Origin: Thaumasiovibrio subtropicus | Lineage (GTDB): Bacteria; Pseudomonadota; Gammaproteobacteria; Enterobacterales; Vibrionaceae | Reading direction: 5' to 3' | Length of the DNA stretch: 64,000 nt | NCBI RefSeq assembly: GCF_019703835.1 | Contig: NZ_AP023054.1 | Span: 2,045,580-2,109,579, forward strand | Position numbers and translations under genes: made by a program | The notes under the pieces: generated by a model | The model's database searches: none | Seen by the model: the letters and a program-made list of their open reading frames with translations, nothing else | Told to the model about the DNA's origin: nothing | Shown here: piece by piece, positions 27,333 to 36,811 of the stretch | How positions within the stretch are numbered: position 1 is the first letter of the stretch | Layout: each line of letters starts with the position of its first letter

Positions 27333-27444
27333 TTTCATCTCAATCCCAACCGCCTCTTCTCTTAGACATCTCTTCAACATCACCTTATCTATTCTGGTAT
27401 TTGTTTAGTCCACCATCACAGCTAAAGATCAGTACATACGCGGC

Positions 27445-28683
27445 TCAACACGCAAACAACTCCACACCTTTCTCTCCAATAACCAGATACTCATGTGCTT
27501 CATCGACAACAGGAAACTGATATTTTGACAACTGCTGCGTCAGCACAGTATCAGGAATCGAATAGCGTCGGTTCGCATTGCCGCTTCGTAACGCTGTTTC
27601 AGAACAACTAAACACCACTAAGGTGACCAGTGCGTGGTAGTCTTTGCCAAAATCAACGATGATTTTCCGAAAATCTTGGCGCAAGTTTGTCGCATCCCAA
27701 ACCACATCCGCTTTTTGCGATAACGCCACCTTTAAACGACGTTTAGCCAGTTGCATGACTTGCCCAGAAGATTTTTGGCTACTTCGGTTACCGCTGATCT
27801 CTTCTCTAATCTCATCCAAAGAGATAAGCTGGTAGTGCTTAAAATGCTGACTGACATACGTAGACTTACCCGCCCCACTTGGCCCGCAAAGCACCACTAA
27901 GTGTGCATAGTTTTCCTTATGCCGAAAATGCCGAGCCAAGCACTCTTCCTCTTGAACAACCTGATCATTCTGCATATCTGCTATTGTCATTGCTCGCAAA
28001 TAACGTTGTGCCTGTGGGGTCTCTGTCTTGATATGCGAATCTAAGGTCCGTGGCTGGTAGGCTTTTCCCCAAACGTCATACTCATCAGCGAAAAGCTTGA
28101 ACTCTTCTAGAAGGCCCAACTGCTTACTTAAGTCGGGACATATCCTACCGCGCATATCTGCCACTTCGAGCCAATAGAGCAGCTCAGTATCCACACGACG
28201 AGAAAGCGTCAGATAGCCTCCCTTTGACGCGTTCTTTACCACAAGAAGCTTAGGCATATGGTGCTCGCCCACTAGCCCTAATACCGTCCAAATGACCTCA
28301 TAAGCCAATGGCAACGACATCAACTTAATCGCGAGATAATTTCGTCCAACCTCTTCATGCTTTGGGCTAGCAATGCGCGGGACACCACGAATCTCTACTT
28401 GTTGGGTTCTACGCGGTTTACCAATATCGTGTAACACCGCGCCAAGGATCAATGCTTGGCGCTGTAAGCCACGGATATGTTGCGCTTCACTCCTTAACAG
28501 CAGATAAAGTGCATCAAGTACCATTCCGGTATGGACGTGAACATCGCCTTCGCCGTGCCATTCAGGATCTTGTGAGGTGTGCTTTAACTCATGCAACCAT
28601 TCGAGTTCTTTCCCTAATATCGCGACACATTCATCCATGCTTGGTTCAGCGTCAACCGCTAGGGATTTCAACCACGCCTCCAT
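27445..28683 (-). CDS. HD-Pnk: HD phosphoesterase + 5'-OH polynucleotide kinase
   Basis: 412 residues. The N-terminal HD domain has His49/His51, H85-D86 in A-V-L-H-D-I-G-K, H141-H142 and D176 as likely metal ligands. The C-terminal kinase has the P-loop G-P-S-G-A-G-K-S (267-274), S-L-D-E-I-R after it and the W-D-A-T-N-L-R-Q-D-F-R motif of T4 Pnk-like kinases. Family knowledge: HD-Pnk enzymes remove 2',3'-phosphates and phosphorylate 5'-OH ends. Its start overlaps the stop of the RNA ligase gene by 1 nt (TAATG), so the two form an end-healing and sealing pair. Confidence 0.85.
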   Translation of the reverse strand: MEAWLKSLAVDAEPSMDECVAILGKELEWLHELKHTSQDPEWHGEGDVHVHTGMVLDALYLLLRSEAQHIRGLQRQALILGAVLHDIGKPRRTQQVEIRGVPRIASPKHEEVGRNYLAIKLMSLPLAYEVIWTVLGLVGEHHMPKLLVVKNASKGGYLTLSRRVDTELLYWLEVADMRGRICPDLSKQLGLLEEFKLFADEYDVWGKAYQPRTLDSHIKTETPQAQRYLRAMTIADMQNDQVVQEEECLARHFRHKENYAHLVVLCGPSGAGKSTYVSQHFKHYQLISLDEIREEISGNRSSQKSSGQVMQLAKRRLKVALSQKADVVWDATNLRQDFRKIIVDFGKDYHALVTLVVFSCSETALRSGNANRRYSIPDTVLTQQLSKYQFPVVDEAHEYLVIGEKGVELFAC

Positions 28684-29327
28684 TACATGTCCTCCTCAGG
28701 AGATATCAACCCGTTAGGCACAACGGCTTGATGCATCCAATGTTGATCCGTTTGGACATGGCCTTTTCTTACACATTTAGCGACAGCCTTAGCAAAGTCA
28801 CCATAGACAAAGCCCGTTTCGAGACGAACCACGTAGCCTTCAACTTTCTCAGAATCAAAAGCCAGTGCCTTGATCACATCCAAGTTCCATTCACCACGGT
28901 ACAAAACAGCAGGGGAAACGATGCCCAAAAGGTCAAACCACAACTGGGTATCATCCCAATCCAAGCAACAGTTGCTTTCATCCCAGATTGAAAAGCCATA
29001 AAAGTAGCTTTTTAGCTCTGTATAAATGATCGAGTGTTGTGCGAATAGGTTTTCGCCACAGATCCGCCATCCTGCTGGGATTTGGTAACTCAGTCGCCCA
29101 TGAAAACGTTTTATCCAGTCGCGCGATGAATGGTGTGCACTATCAAGCGACCGAGCATGGCAATAATCTCGATGCAAAGTGGTATTCTCACCATCCATTT
29201 TTTCAGTCACGACAACGCGCTGGCCTTCAAATACGGTGGTATCGACACAGCGAATATCATCACTGGTCACACCCTGTGACCAGGGTAAATGGGGTGTACG
29301 GGGGTATTTAATGCGAGTAGTCATCAT
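28683..29327 (-). CDS. ATP-dependent RNA ligase
   Basis: 214 residues, a minimal nucleotidyltransferase. Motif I is T-E-K-M-D-G-E-N-T with Lys43 as the adenylated residue; motif III C-G-E-N-L-F-A, IIIa Y-F-Y-G-F-S-I-W, IV V-E-G-Y-V-V-R and V A-K-C-V-R-K-G-H follow in order. No C-terminal domain is left, so specificity may come from its partner. It should join 5'-phosphate and 3'-OH ends made by the downstream HD-Pnk. AGGA precedes the ATG. No substrate-specific toxin or tRNA lies nearby. Confidence 0.88.
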   Translation of the reverse strand: MMTTRIKYPRTPHLPWSQGVTSDDIRCVDTTVFEGQRVVVTEKMDGENTTLHRDYCHARSLDSAHHSSRDWIKRFHGRLSYQIPAGWRICGENLFAQHSIIYTELKSYFYGFSIWDESNCCLDWDDTQLWFDLLGIVSPAVLYRGEWNLDVIKALAFDSEKVEGYVVRLETGFVYGDFAKAVAKCVRKGHVQTDQHWMHQAVVPNGLISPEEDM

Positions 29328-29603
29328 ACTTATCCTAACGTCAAATTTTAAACACCAGTAACTATCCTGCTACAGGAGTAGGCTTACTGAGTGGTCAGAG
29401 TCGAAGGATTAGCAATTACATAACATGATAAGAAAGGGTGAGCTTTCATTCCTCTGTGTAGGTAGGTGAACGTGTTAACACCTGAAGTAATAGTACAAGT
29501 TTTGTACGGATATTACATAAGCCCAGTGCGAGTGTCTACTTTTCAACACTTTCTTCTACACTTGATTAAGGCACACTCATAACAAGGATTTATCCTTATT
29601 CAC
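29328..29603. other. Divergent intergenic region
   Basis: 276 bp between the RNA-repair operon (minus) and the CHASE3 kinase (plus). It must carry promoters for both; no clear operator or RtcR/sigma54-type motif was seen. Confidence 0.4.
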
Positions 29604-31196
29604 ATGCGCAACTGGATTGATGACCTCTCTATACAAAAGAAGATGTTGCTGAGTTTTTCTATACCAGTGGCCTTGATTCTCATCGTCTCCATTGCCGCTT
29701 TTCGAAATACCGAATCCATGGTCCACGATAACCATTGGGTAGCACACACCCACAAGGCAATCGCGCGTGCCCAAGAGTTACTCACTTTAGTGGTGGACAT
29801 GGAAACCGGACAACGAGGTTACCTGATCACTGGGCGAGACAATTTTTTGGCCCCTTACTATGACGCGCTGGCACAATGGGACAACAAAATTACCGTCCTA
29901 TCAAATCAAGTGAGCGATAACCCTGAGCAAGTTGCCCGTTTAGATCGGCTCGCTGAACTTCACCTTTCATGGCTAACCCTCGCTGGGGAGTATGAAATTG
30001 AACAGCGTAGACGAGTAAACATCGGATTAGCGTCACAAGACAGCGTCATCGCATTGATTCAGAAAGAGACTGGCAAGCGCATTATCGATGAAATACGTCA
30101 AGAGATTGCGGAGTTTATCGCGATTGAGCACGCTTTGATTGAAAAACGCATAGAGAAATCTGAACAGTCAGCCTTTCGCACCCAATTGACGCTCATTGCG
30201 GGCAGTATCCTGTCGATCATCATTGCCGTTTTCGTCGCAATAACAGCTGCATCGAGAGAAAAAAACCGCATTAGTACCCTACTCGTTGCGACTGAGCAGG
30301 TATCATCAGGCAACCTGACTGCAGCCGAAGCCACCCTCGCCCAATGTCACGCCTTACATAATAAGGATGAGCTTGGTGAACTGACTCAGTGCTTCCATCT
30401 CATGGCGGCGAATCTCGTCAAGTACGACGACAACATGCGGGCAAACAATAAACAGCTTCAACAGGAAAAAGTCAAAGCCGAAGCCGCCGCGCAAGCCAAA
30501 AGCGATTTTCTCTCGACAATGAGTCATGAAATACGCACCCCTATGAATGGTGTGCTGGGACTAGCTCAGCTGATTGATAAGCAAACGAAGGAACAAAAAA
30601 CCAAAACTCACATAGGCATGGTGCTCGAATCTGGGCAGCATCTAATGACCATCCTCAATGACATACTCGATCTCGCTAAAATCGAGCAAAACAAACTCTG
30701 CCTCGACCAGAAACCCTTTCTTTTATCTCAAGTCATCAACCCAGTTTATAGCGCAATAAAACCACTTACTGATAGCAAACAGCTCAACTTAAGAATCGAT
30801 AATCAGATCGAAGACTCAATCGAGTTTCAAGGGGACAGCGCAAGGCTACGACAAATTCTATTCAACTTAGGTGGCAACGCCGCCAAGTTCACCGATGAAG
30901 GTGAAGTACTGATCAAGTCCATGCTTGAGCCGAGTAACCAGCATCTAACCTTTACTGTTAACGATACGGGCATTGGTATTGCAGCAGACAAACAGTCGCA
31001 GATTTTTGATGCCTTTGAACAAGCTGACACCTCAACCACTCGTGATTACGGTGGTACGGGGCTTGGCCTTGCGATTGTCCAAAAGCTCGTCAAACTCATG
31101 GACGGCAAAATCACCCTAGAGAGCGAGGAAGGCATTGGTACGCATTTCACTGTCGAATTACCCATTCCTTGGCATGATAAATCGGCAAGCACGTAA
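29604..31196 (+). CDS. CHASE3 sensor histidine kinase (orphan)
   Basis: 530 residues. Membrane helix 15-33, a periplasmic helical CHASE3 domain with the [12 protein letters not shown] signature (66-77), helix 194-216, a HAMP-like linker, HisKA with His308 in [10 protein letters not shown], and HATPase with N-box N-A-A-K-F-T, G1 D-T-G-I-G-I and G2 G-T-G-L-G-L. No receiver domain is fused and no response regulator is adjacent, so its partner is elsewhere. Signal unknown. Confidence 0.88.
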   Translation: MRNWIDDLSIQKKMLLSFSIPVALILIVSIAAFRNTESMVHDNHWVAHTHKAIARAQELLTLVVDMETGQRGYLITGRDNFLAPYYDALAQWDNKITVLSNQVSDNPEQVARLDRLAELHLSWLTLAGEYEIEQRRRVNIGLASQDSVIALIQKETGKRIIDEIRQEIAEFIAIEHALIEKRIEKSEQSAFRTQLTLIAGSILSIIIAVFVAITAASREKNRISTLLVATEQVSSGNLTAAEATLAQCHALHNKDELGELTQCFHLMAANLVKYDDNMRANNKQLQQEKVKAEAAAQAKSDFLSTMSHEIRTPMNGVLGLAQLIDKQTKEQKTKTHIGMVLESGQHLMTILNDILDLAKIEQNKLCLDQKPFLLSQVINPVYSAIKPLTDSKQLNLRIDNQIEDSIEFQGDSARLRQILFNLGGNAAKFTDEGEVLIKSMLEPSNQHLTFTVNDTGIGIAADKQSQIFDAFEQADTSTTRDYGGTGLGLAIVQKLVKLMDGKITLESEEGIGTHFTVELPIPWHDKSAST

Positions 31197-31363
31197 AGAG
31201 AGCATTACAACTCACTTACTGAACAAAAAAAGCTCATCTAACGAGTAAAGCCGAATTAGATTCGCACCTTTTTCATCCCTATGTAATGATGCATCCTCGC
31301 AACAGTCTTAACGCGATTAATTACCTACTAACATCGCTAGTTATTTCGATCAGGGAGAGAAGT

Positions 31364-33151
31364 ATGAGCGCACCTGTCTGGGATCTCACCATTGCCTACC
31401 AAAGCCTCACGGATGAGAAAATTCAACGCGACATTCAATTTGTCCGCGAAACTGGCGAAAAAATCGCTGCGTTATCAACAGATAGCATCGAAGAGATGCA
31501 AACCGCACTGGCGCTTTATGATAAAGCCTTAACACAGCTTCTGACACTGCAAAGCTACAGCAGTTGCATCGCCTCTACAGATGCCAACAATGAGGCAGCA
31601 CGAAGCCTGTACGTCAAAAGCAGCAAACTCAACTCTGATTTTTACCAACACTGCAGCGCACTGCGCCTCGCACTGGTTAACCATGATGATGAGACGGTCG
31701 AGGCGGTACTCGCAGGCAATAACGAGACAGGATCGCTAGCCCATCACGGTTTTCTTATCGCCTTACAACGTAAAGAGCGTGTTTTCCAGCTTGGCTTAAA
31801 AGAAGAGCAACTTCTCGCCGCGATGAATGTGGATGGAAAAGAAGCCTGGGGGCGACTTTACGACAATCTCACAGGCAGCTTAGAAGTGACACTCAAGCTC
31901 GATGACGGAACGGAAGAGACTATCGGTCTTGCAACCGCGGCAAGCATTCTCTATGGCTCAGATGAAAAACGCCGAGCACCCGCTTGGCATGCGATCAGTG
32001 ACATTATGAAAACGCACCAAGTGAGCATCGCGGCAATTCTTAATGCTATCGCCGGTTCACGTTTAACCGAATATCAAAAACGCAGCCATACCGAAACACT
32101 GGATTACTTAACGCCCTCTCTCAATGACAGCCGTATTGAACGCGCAACATTAGAGGCATTAATGGACGTCGCGTGGGAAAACCGCGACATTGGCCAAAAA
32201 GCAGGCTTGTTGATGGCGAAAATGTTTGGTACAGACAAACTAAAGCCATGGGATGAGCTCGCATCGATGCCCTCTCAGAAGGGCGTTGCCAGCGAGTACA
32301 GTTTTGAGGATGCCATTGAGATCATTAAAGAAGCCTTTGCTGGCGTAGACCCTGAAATGGCCGACTTTGTCGACTATATGGTAGACCAAAAGCTGATCGA
32401 TGCCGCGCCAGCCCAAAGTAAGCGGTTGGGTGCCTACTGTACTCGGTTTGCTGATACCCGCACGCCATTGGTCTTCATGACATGGGGTAACAGTATGTCG
32501 GATGTCATTACCCTCGCCCATGAGTTAGGCCACGCCTTCCACAACTGGGTACTTAACGAGCGACCATTAGCGCTCGCATCCTACCCAATGACATTGGCAG
32601 AAACCGCTTCTATTTTTGCCGAGAACGTCGTACGAGATGCCTTGCTCGCCAAAACATCGACGGATGATGAGAAACTTCACATGCTGTGGGAAGAAGCCCA
32701 ATCCGCACTGGCATTAACGATCAATATCCCGGTCCGATTCGACTTTGAAAACAACTTCTACGCGCAACGCCAGCAAGGCGAGCTGACCGCAGAACAACTG
32801 CGTGCTCTCATGGCCGAAAAATGGGCGAAATGGTACGGCGAGGCGATGACAGAAACCAACGAGATGTTTTGGGCAAGTAAGCTTCATTTCAGCATCGATA
32901 GCGTCAGTTTCTACAACTATCCTTACCTCTTCGGCTACCTGTTCAGCAAAGGTGTCTATGCACAGCGTGAAGCAAAGGGAGACAGTTTCTATCAGGATTA
33001 CAAGGCACTATTGATGGATACGGGTTGTATGTCAGCGGAAGAGGTGGTGCAAAAACACCTTGGAATGGACATTCGCAAACCAGAATTTTGGCAACAAAGT
33101 ATGGATCTTATTCGCAAAGATGTTGAGGCGTTTGAGCGACTTCTGAGCTAA
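31364..33151 (+). CDS. pepF: M3-family oligoendopeptidase F-like
   Basis: 595 residues from the ATG preceded by GGGAGAG; longer upstream starts have no ribosome binding site. The zinc motif H-E-L-G-H in T-L-A-H-E-L-G-H-A-F-H, with the second-shell Glu in L-A-E-T-A-S-I-F-A-E about 25 residues later, marks the M3 family; size and the Y-N-Y-P-Y-L-F-G-Y-L end segment fit PepF. A cytoplasmic enzyme that cuts short peptides. Single gene with its own terminator. Confidence 0.88.
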   Translation: MSAPVWDLTIAYQSLTDEKIQRDIQFVRETGEKIAALSTDSIEEMQTALALYDKALTQLLTLQSYSSCIASTDANNEAARSLYVKSSKLNSDFYQHCSALRLALVNHDDETVEAVLAGNNETGSLAHHGFLIALQRKERVFQLGLKEEQLLAAMNVDGKEAWGRLYDNLTGSLEVTLKLDDGTEETIGLATAASILYGSDEKRRAPAWHAISDIMKTHQVSIAAILNAIAGSRLTEYQKRSHTETLDYLTPSLNDSRIERATLEALMDVAWENRDIGQKAGLLMAKMFGTDKLKPWDELASMPSQKGVASEYSFEDAIEIIKEAFAGVDPEMADFVDYMVDQKLIDAAPAQSKRLGAYCTRFADTRTPLVFMTWGNSMSDVITLAHELGHAFHNWVLNERPLALASYPMTLAETASIFAENVVRDALLAKTSTDDEKLHMLWEEAQSALALTINIPVRFDFENNFYAQRQQGELTAEQLRALMAEKWAKWYGEAMTETNEMFWASKLHFSIDSVSFYNYPYLFGYLFSKGVYAQREAKGDSFYQDYKALLMDTGCMSAEEVVQKHLGMDIRKPEFWQQSMDLIRKDVEAFERLLS

Positions 33152-33158
33152 TTTTATC

Positions 33159-33183
33159 AGTGGCAGAGCCTGTCTCTGCCACT
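33159..33183. terminator. Bidirectional terminator between pepF and GNAT gene
   Basis: Perfect 10 bp stem AGTGGCAGAG / CTCTGCCACT with a 5 nt loop, between convergent genes; short T-run on the plus side (TTTGC). Confidence 0.7.
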
Positions 33184-33204
33184 TTGCTGCTCCGGTTAAA
33201 GCCG

Positions 33205-33648
33205 TTACACCGTTAGAAAATAGCTGTAGTAATGGTTATCTCGCTCATACCCGAGTGACTCATAAAGCGCTTGAGCGTTGGTATTGTCTCGCGCGGTTTC
33301 CAAAGACAAACCTTTTGCACCGGTTGCAATCGCATGCGCTTTCGCGGCATTCAATAATTGCTTTCCTATACCTTTCCCTCGCTGCGTTTCATTCACAAAC
33401 AGATCGTTCAAGATCCATGTCCGCGCAACAGAAACAGACGAAAATGAAGGGTAAAGTTGGGTAAACCCGACCGCCTTACCACCCTCATCGCGAGCTAACA
33501 AAATCACGGATTCTTTATTAACGACACGCGCGTTGATGAACTCTCTCGCAGCGGCAATATCAGAGGCATGACCGTAAAAAACTCTATAAGCATCAAATAG
33601 CGACGCTGTCGCCTCAATTTCATTCACTGTTACTTTCGCAATGGTCAT
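33205..33648 (-). CDS. GNAT-family N-acetyltransferase
   Basis: 147 residues. The acetyl-CoA loop R-G-K-G-I-G-K-Q-L-L (motif A, Q/RxxGxG/A) and the C-terminal L-S-L-E-T-A-R-D-N-T-N-A-Q-A-L-Y-E-S-L-G-Y-E segment are typical. The substrate cannot be inferred. AGGAAG lies before the ATG. Confidence 0.85.
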   Translation of the reverse strand: MTIAKVTVNEIEATASLFDAYRVFYGHASDIAAAREFINARVVNKESVILLARDEGGKAVGFTQLYPSFSSVSVARTWILNDLFVNETQRGKGIGKQLLNAAKAHAIATGAKGLSLETARDNTNAQALYESLGYERDNHYYSYFLTV

Positions 33649-33877
33649 ATAATCTTCCTATTTCAAGATACGCCAGCATAAAAACAGTTCCACAATATAG
33701 AGAAAAACGTACGGCCTGGTGGCCACAGTAAACGAGGAATTGATTTAGCTGCACAACATGTTGTTAACGCATTACCAACGTTGGGACTTTTGTCATCAAT
33801 ACCAAACGAGAAAAGTTGCGATAGATACCTATTTCAGTCTTGTTTTCGCCCAGTTTTGTCGTCAAAAATGACTCATG

Positions 33878-34303
33878 TTAGTCCGTCTCAATGTCAACAT
33901 AGTCAGCTAAAAACTGCGCAAAAATTGCCTTTAGATCTCTGCTCATTGATCGCTGATGCTCAAATTCTCCTTGTCGTAAATAATCACAGAACCCCTCGCT
34001 AACCTGAGGGCTAACGCGTACAAACCCCATCGCCCAGCCCCCAAAAATACGTTTTTGGGATACGCTTCGCTCAAGGAGCACAATTTCTTCATGACGGCAG
34101 TCTGCTTTAATACGCAGCCATAAACGCGCAACAGACGTTGCCTCTCCCTCAAACAGCTGAATGAAGGTCTCTCCAGAATAAAGCAGTACACCACTGATGC
34201 CTTCCGCTTGATTTTTTTTTCGAAACTCTACCAACATCATATCGAGTTCACGCTGTGAGAAACGTACCTGAGATTTACTGATATAGACAATTCGCTCAAT
34301 CAT
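33878..34303 (-). CDS. BLUF-domain blue-light receptor
   Basis: 141 residues, a single short BLUF protein. All flavin-site residues are visible: Tyr7 (I-V-Y-I-S), Asn31 (K-K-N-Q), Gln49 (F-I-Q-L-F-E-G), and Trp90/Met92 (G-W-A-M-G). FAD-based light sensing with an intact photocycle is therefore likely. No output domain is fused, so it must act by protein contact. The ATG at 34303 is preferred to a GTG four codons upstream. Divergent from the dienelactone-hydrolase-like gene. Confidence 0.88.
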   Translation of the reverse strand: MIERIVYISKSQVRFSQRELDMMLVEFRKKNQAEGISGVLLYSGETFIQLFEGEATSVARLWLRIKADCRHEEIVLLERSVSQKRIFGGWAMGFVRVSPQVSEGFCDYLRQGEFEHQRSMSRDLKAIFAQFLADYVDIETD

Positions 34304-34591
34304 TCTTGCCCCCACGAGACTTTTTAGTCAATGTTGCTGATCGACGTGTATTCAAACTAGCTTATTTAGGCGAAAACAAAAGGGAGTATTCGTTATCAAA
34401 ATAAAAGCACGATTAACTTCCGTATCTCTGTCACAAACCTGTTTGCTAGTAACAAAAAAACAAACTCATTAGTGTCTAGTTCGTATACTCAAAAGGACTA
34501 AACTGGTCGGTCAGCTAACTGAGCGTGGTAATACAGTGTCTACCGGAAGCACCAGTCTATTTCTCTTCTATTCATGACACTGGAGCAAAGC

Positions 34592-35527
34592 ATGACCGAA
34601 AACAACATCAAACCGACAAGCAACACGAGCCCAAACGACGCCGCACCGATAGCCATACCTCAAGAAGCATTCGACTGGTACGACGAATATGCGCATGGGA
34701 TTATTGATAGAAGGGAGTTTCTGAAGCGATTAGGCGGTTTAACCCTACTCGGATTAAGCGCAAGTGCCATTACCGCTGCACTCACACCAAATTATGCATT
34801 GGCAGAACAGATCTCCTTCAACGACCCAGATATTACCGCAACATTCGAGACCTTCCCTTCACCTCAGGGCCACGGAGAGGGCCGCGGTTATCTTGTGGTA
34901 CCAAAAGCCCTAGCATCGACCGCGCCAGCTGTACTCGTTGTACATGAAAACCGTGGCCTGAACCCTTATATTAAAGATGTGGCGCGACGCTTGGCGAAAG
35001 TGGGATTTGTCGCCTTTGCACCCGATGCGCTTCACCCTGCAGGTGGCTATCCCGGCAATGATGATCAGGGACGCGCAATGCAAAAGGCGCTAGAGAGAAG
35101 CAAAATCGAGGCTGATTTTCTTGCCGCAGCCCTGTATTTAAAAGATCATCCGCTCAGTAATGGAAAACTTGGCGCAGTAGGATTTTGCTTTGGCGGTTAC
35201 ATTGTCAATATGCTGGCAGCTGCGATGCCGAATACACTTGATGCTGGTGTCCCTTTTTATGGCACACCTGCGGCGGAGAGCTTACGTGATAAAGTGAAAG
35301 GCCCATTGATGTTGCAATTTGCTAGCTTAGATAAACGTGTGAATGCCACTTGGCCTGAGTATGAAGCGGTTTTGAAAGCCCAAAATGCCGACTATATCGC
35401 TCACATGTATGATGGGGTAAATCACGGCTTCCACAATGACTCGACAGGTCGCTATGCGCCTGCAGAAGCGGAACTTGCTTGGCAGCGCACCATCGCCTTC
35501 TTTCAACAGCATCTTGAGGTGTCTTAA
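34592..35527 (+). CDS. Tat-exported dienelactone-hydrolase family protein
   Basis: 311 residues from the ATG preceded by GGAG. An unusually long n-region (about 39 residues) leads to a twin-arginine motif R40-R-E-F-L-K-R and a hydrophobic h-region ending A-L-A. The alpha/beta-hydrolase domain has V-H-E-N-R-G-L-N-P, the nucleophile elbow G-F-C-F-G-G (Cys), and the catalytic His in G-V-N-H-G-F-H-N-D. Substrate unknown; homologues are annotated as carboxymethylenebutenolidases. The last codons and stop coincide with a sequence resembling a MITE end. Confidence 0.87.
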   Translation: MTENNIKPTSNTSPNDAAPIAIPQEAFDWYDEYAHGIIDRREFLKRLGGLTLLGLSASAITAALTPNYALAEQISFNDPDITATFETFPSPQGHGEGRGYLVVPKALASTAPAVLVVHENRGLNPYIKDVARRLAKVGFVAFAPDALHPAGGYPGNDDQGRAMQKALERSKIEADFLAAALYLKDHPLSNGKLGAVGFCFGGYIVNMLAAAMPNTLDAGVPFYGTPAAESLRDKVKGPLMLQFASLDKRVNATWPEYEAVLKAQNADYIAHMYDGVNHGFHNDSTGRYAPAEAELAWQRTIAFFQQHLEVS

Positions 35528-35532
35528 GCATA
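35509..35532. repeat. MITE-end-like sequence at the hydrolase 3' end
   Basis: GCATCTTGAGGTG followed by TCTTAAGCATA matches the right terminal repeat of the window's MITE at 21 of 24 positions, and it encodes the last residues H-L-E-V-S and the stop. It could be a leftover end or coincidence. Confidence 0.4.
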
Positions 35533-35536
35533 TCAA

Positions 35537-35563
35537 TGCACCGCCTGCTCGCTAGGCGGTGCA
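35537..35563. terminator. Hairpin between convergent genes
   Basis: Perfect 10 bp stem TGCACCGCCT / AGGCGGTGCA with a 7 nt loop, 10 bp after the hydrolase stop and just after the patatin stop on the other strand. No real T-run. Confidence 0.6.
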
Positions 35564-35567
35564 CATT

Positions 35568-36704
35568 CTAACTCACATGTTGTTTGAGGAACTCCATCGC
35601 GACCAGTTTTCCATGCTGATAATCCTCGAGAAGATCATCACGTTCACTCATCAAGCTACTACTTTTCAACGGCCGCATCGGTGCGATACGAAAGATGTTG
35701 GCTTCTTCAGGCGGCTTATCTAGAAACGCTTCTATCTGAGCATGATTGTCATAATGCGCGATCAACATTTCCAACATCTTTGCATTTGAAGCATCAAAGT
35801 CAAACTGACGCGCTTTAGCGACCATGACGCGCAGCAAGTCTTCCAAATATTCACCCCAATCCCGTGTCTGTTCCTGCAGAAACGTCTCTTGACGCTTCTT
35901 CTCGGCAAGCAGCGCATCCACCTTCTTCTCTATCTGATCAAGCAGGGAAGACCGTGGCGTCGTGGGTTCGCTATTTTCCGTCGATGATGCCAACGATAAC
36001 GATGCACCTTGTTTCGATTCACGTCGCTGATAATTAAGTAGGCTTTCTTCGAAGTTTCGGCGCAGACGCTCAAAGCGATCTTCTCTTTTAAGGACAACTT
36101 CTCCGCTCAACGGTGTCATTTGAATAACAACCAATTGCTTAAAACCGCGGCGATATGCCTCCATCACCGGAATCGTCGCTGACACACCACCATCCACCCA
36201 AGTGTGACCATCAAATTCAATATCGTTGTAATAAAGTACAGGAATCGCACAGGTGGCCTTTAATATATTGAACCAATCCTCTGCGAAGATCGGGTAATAG
36301 TGGTCTTGAAGGGTATCGGTTCGCGTCAAACAGGCCAGCGCTTGTTTTCCTTTACCTAAATTGCCTCTGCCTTTCTCGATATCGAGTGGAAACTCGCCCG
36401 TATGAATAAAGTTAAATGCCCAATCAAGATCCATGGGTTGCTGTTTACGCACAAACCGAGGTAAATGAAAAAAACGCTCACTGGTCGTATAGTTGAGGAT
36501 AAAATCGAGCGCATAGCCTCGCTGTTTGCTCACAAAAGGCGCGATATTAAGCGCCCCTGATGACGTACCTAGATACAAATCGAAGGGGTCAAAATCGGCA
36601 TCCATAAAACTATCGAGAACCCCAGCGGAAAAAGCACCTTTTTGGCCTCCCCCTTGGACAATCAACGCTGCGTGATCAAATGCACTAGACAACACGTTCC
36701 ACAC
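35568..36704 (-). CDS. Patatin-like phospholipase (YjjU-type)
   Basis: 378 residues from GTG. Motifs: oxyanion loop G-G-G-Q-K-G-A-F (18-25), nucleophile G-T-S-S-G-A-L, and the catalytic Asp in W-V-D-G-G-V-S. After the patatin domain comes a Ser/Thr-rich segment and a charged coiled-coil-like region (L-L-D-Q-I-E-K-K-V-D-A-L-L-A-E-K-K). No signal peptide. Predicted lipid acyl hydrolase. Confidence 0.85.
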   Translation of the reverse strand: MWNVLSSAFDHAALIVQGGGQKGAFSAGVLDSFMDADFDPFDLYLGTSSGALNIAPFVSKQRGYALDFILNYTTSERFFHLPRFVRKQQPMDLDWAFNFIHTGEFPLDIEKGRGNLGKGKQALACLTRTDTLQDHYYPIFAEDWFNILKATCAIPVLYYNDIEFDGHTWVDGGVSATIPVMEAYRRGFKQLVVIQMTPLSGEVVLKREDRFERLRRNFEESLLNYQRRESKQGASLSLASSTENSEPTTPRSSLLDQIEKKVDALLAEKKRQETFLQEQTRDWGEYLEDLLRVMVAKARQFDFDASNAKMLEMLIAHYDNHAQIEAFLDKPPEEANIFRIAPMRPLKSSSLMSERDDLLEDYQHGKLVAMEFLKQHVS

Positions 36705-36745
36705 CTCTACTCTCTCGAATCATTGCCAATTAGACTCTCGGCGTC

Positions 36746-36811
36746 CTAAAAGAAGGTAACGTACAACATAATAATCAAGATAACACCGATGTATATGGCT
36801 TTTGCTAACAT
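36746..36811 (-). CDS. Possible 21-residue membrane microprotein
   Basis: MLAKAIYIGVILIIMLYVTF-F, one predicted membrane helix with a basic N-terminal residue. The ATG follows GGGGGAG, though only 2 nt separate the GGAG core from it. It lies upstream of the patatin gene on the same strand. Tiny single-helix proteins are common in gammaproteobacteria. Chance cannot be excluded. Confidence 0.4.
   Translation of the reverse strand: MLAKAIYIGVILIIMLYVTFF

Noticed and set aside
34484..35532. A composite transposon with the dienelactone-hydrolase-like gene between two MITE ends
   Set aside because: Only 9 bp match at the left (TATACTCAA) and three mismatches at the right; no TA duplication at the right end (CATA). 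The right-hand similarity alone is reported with low confidence.
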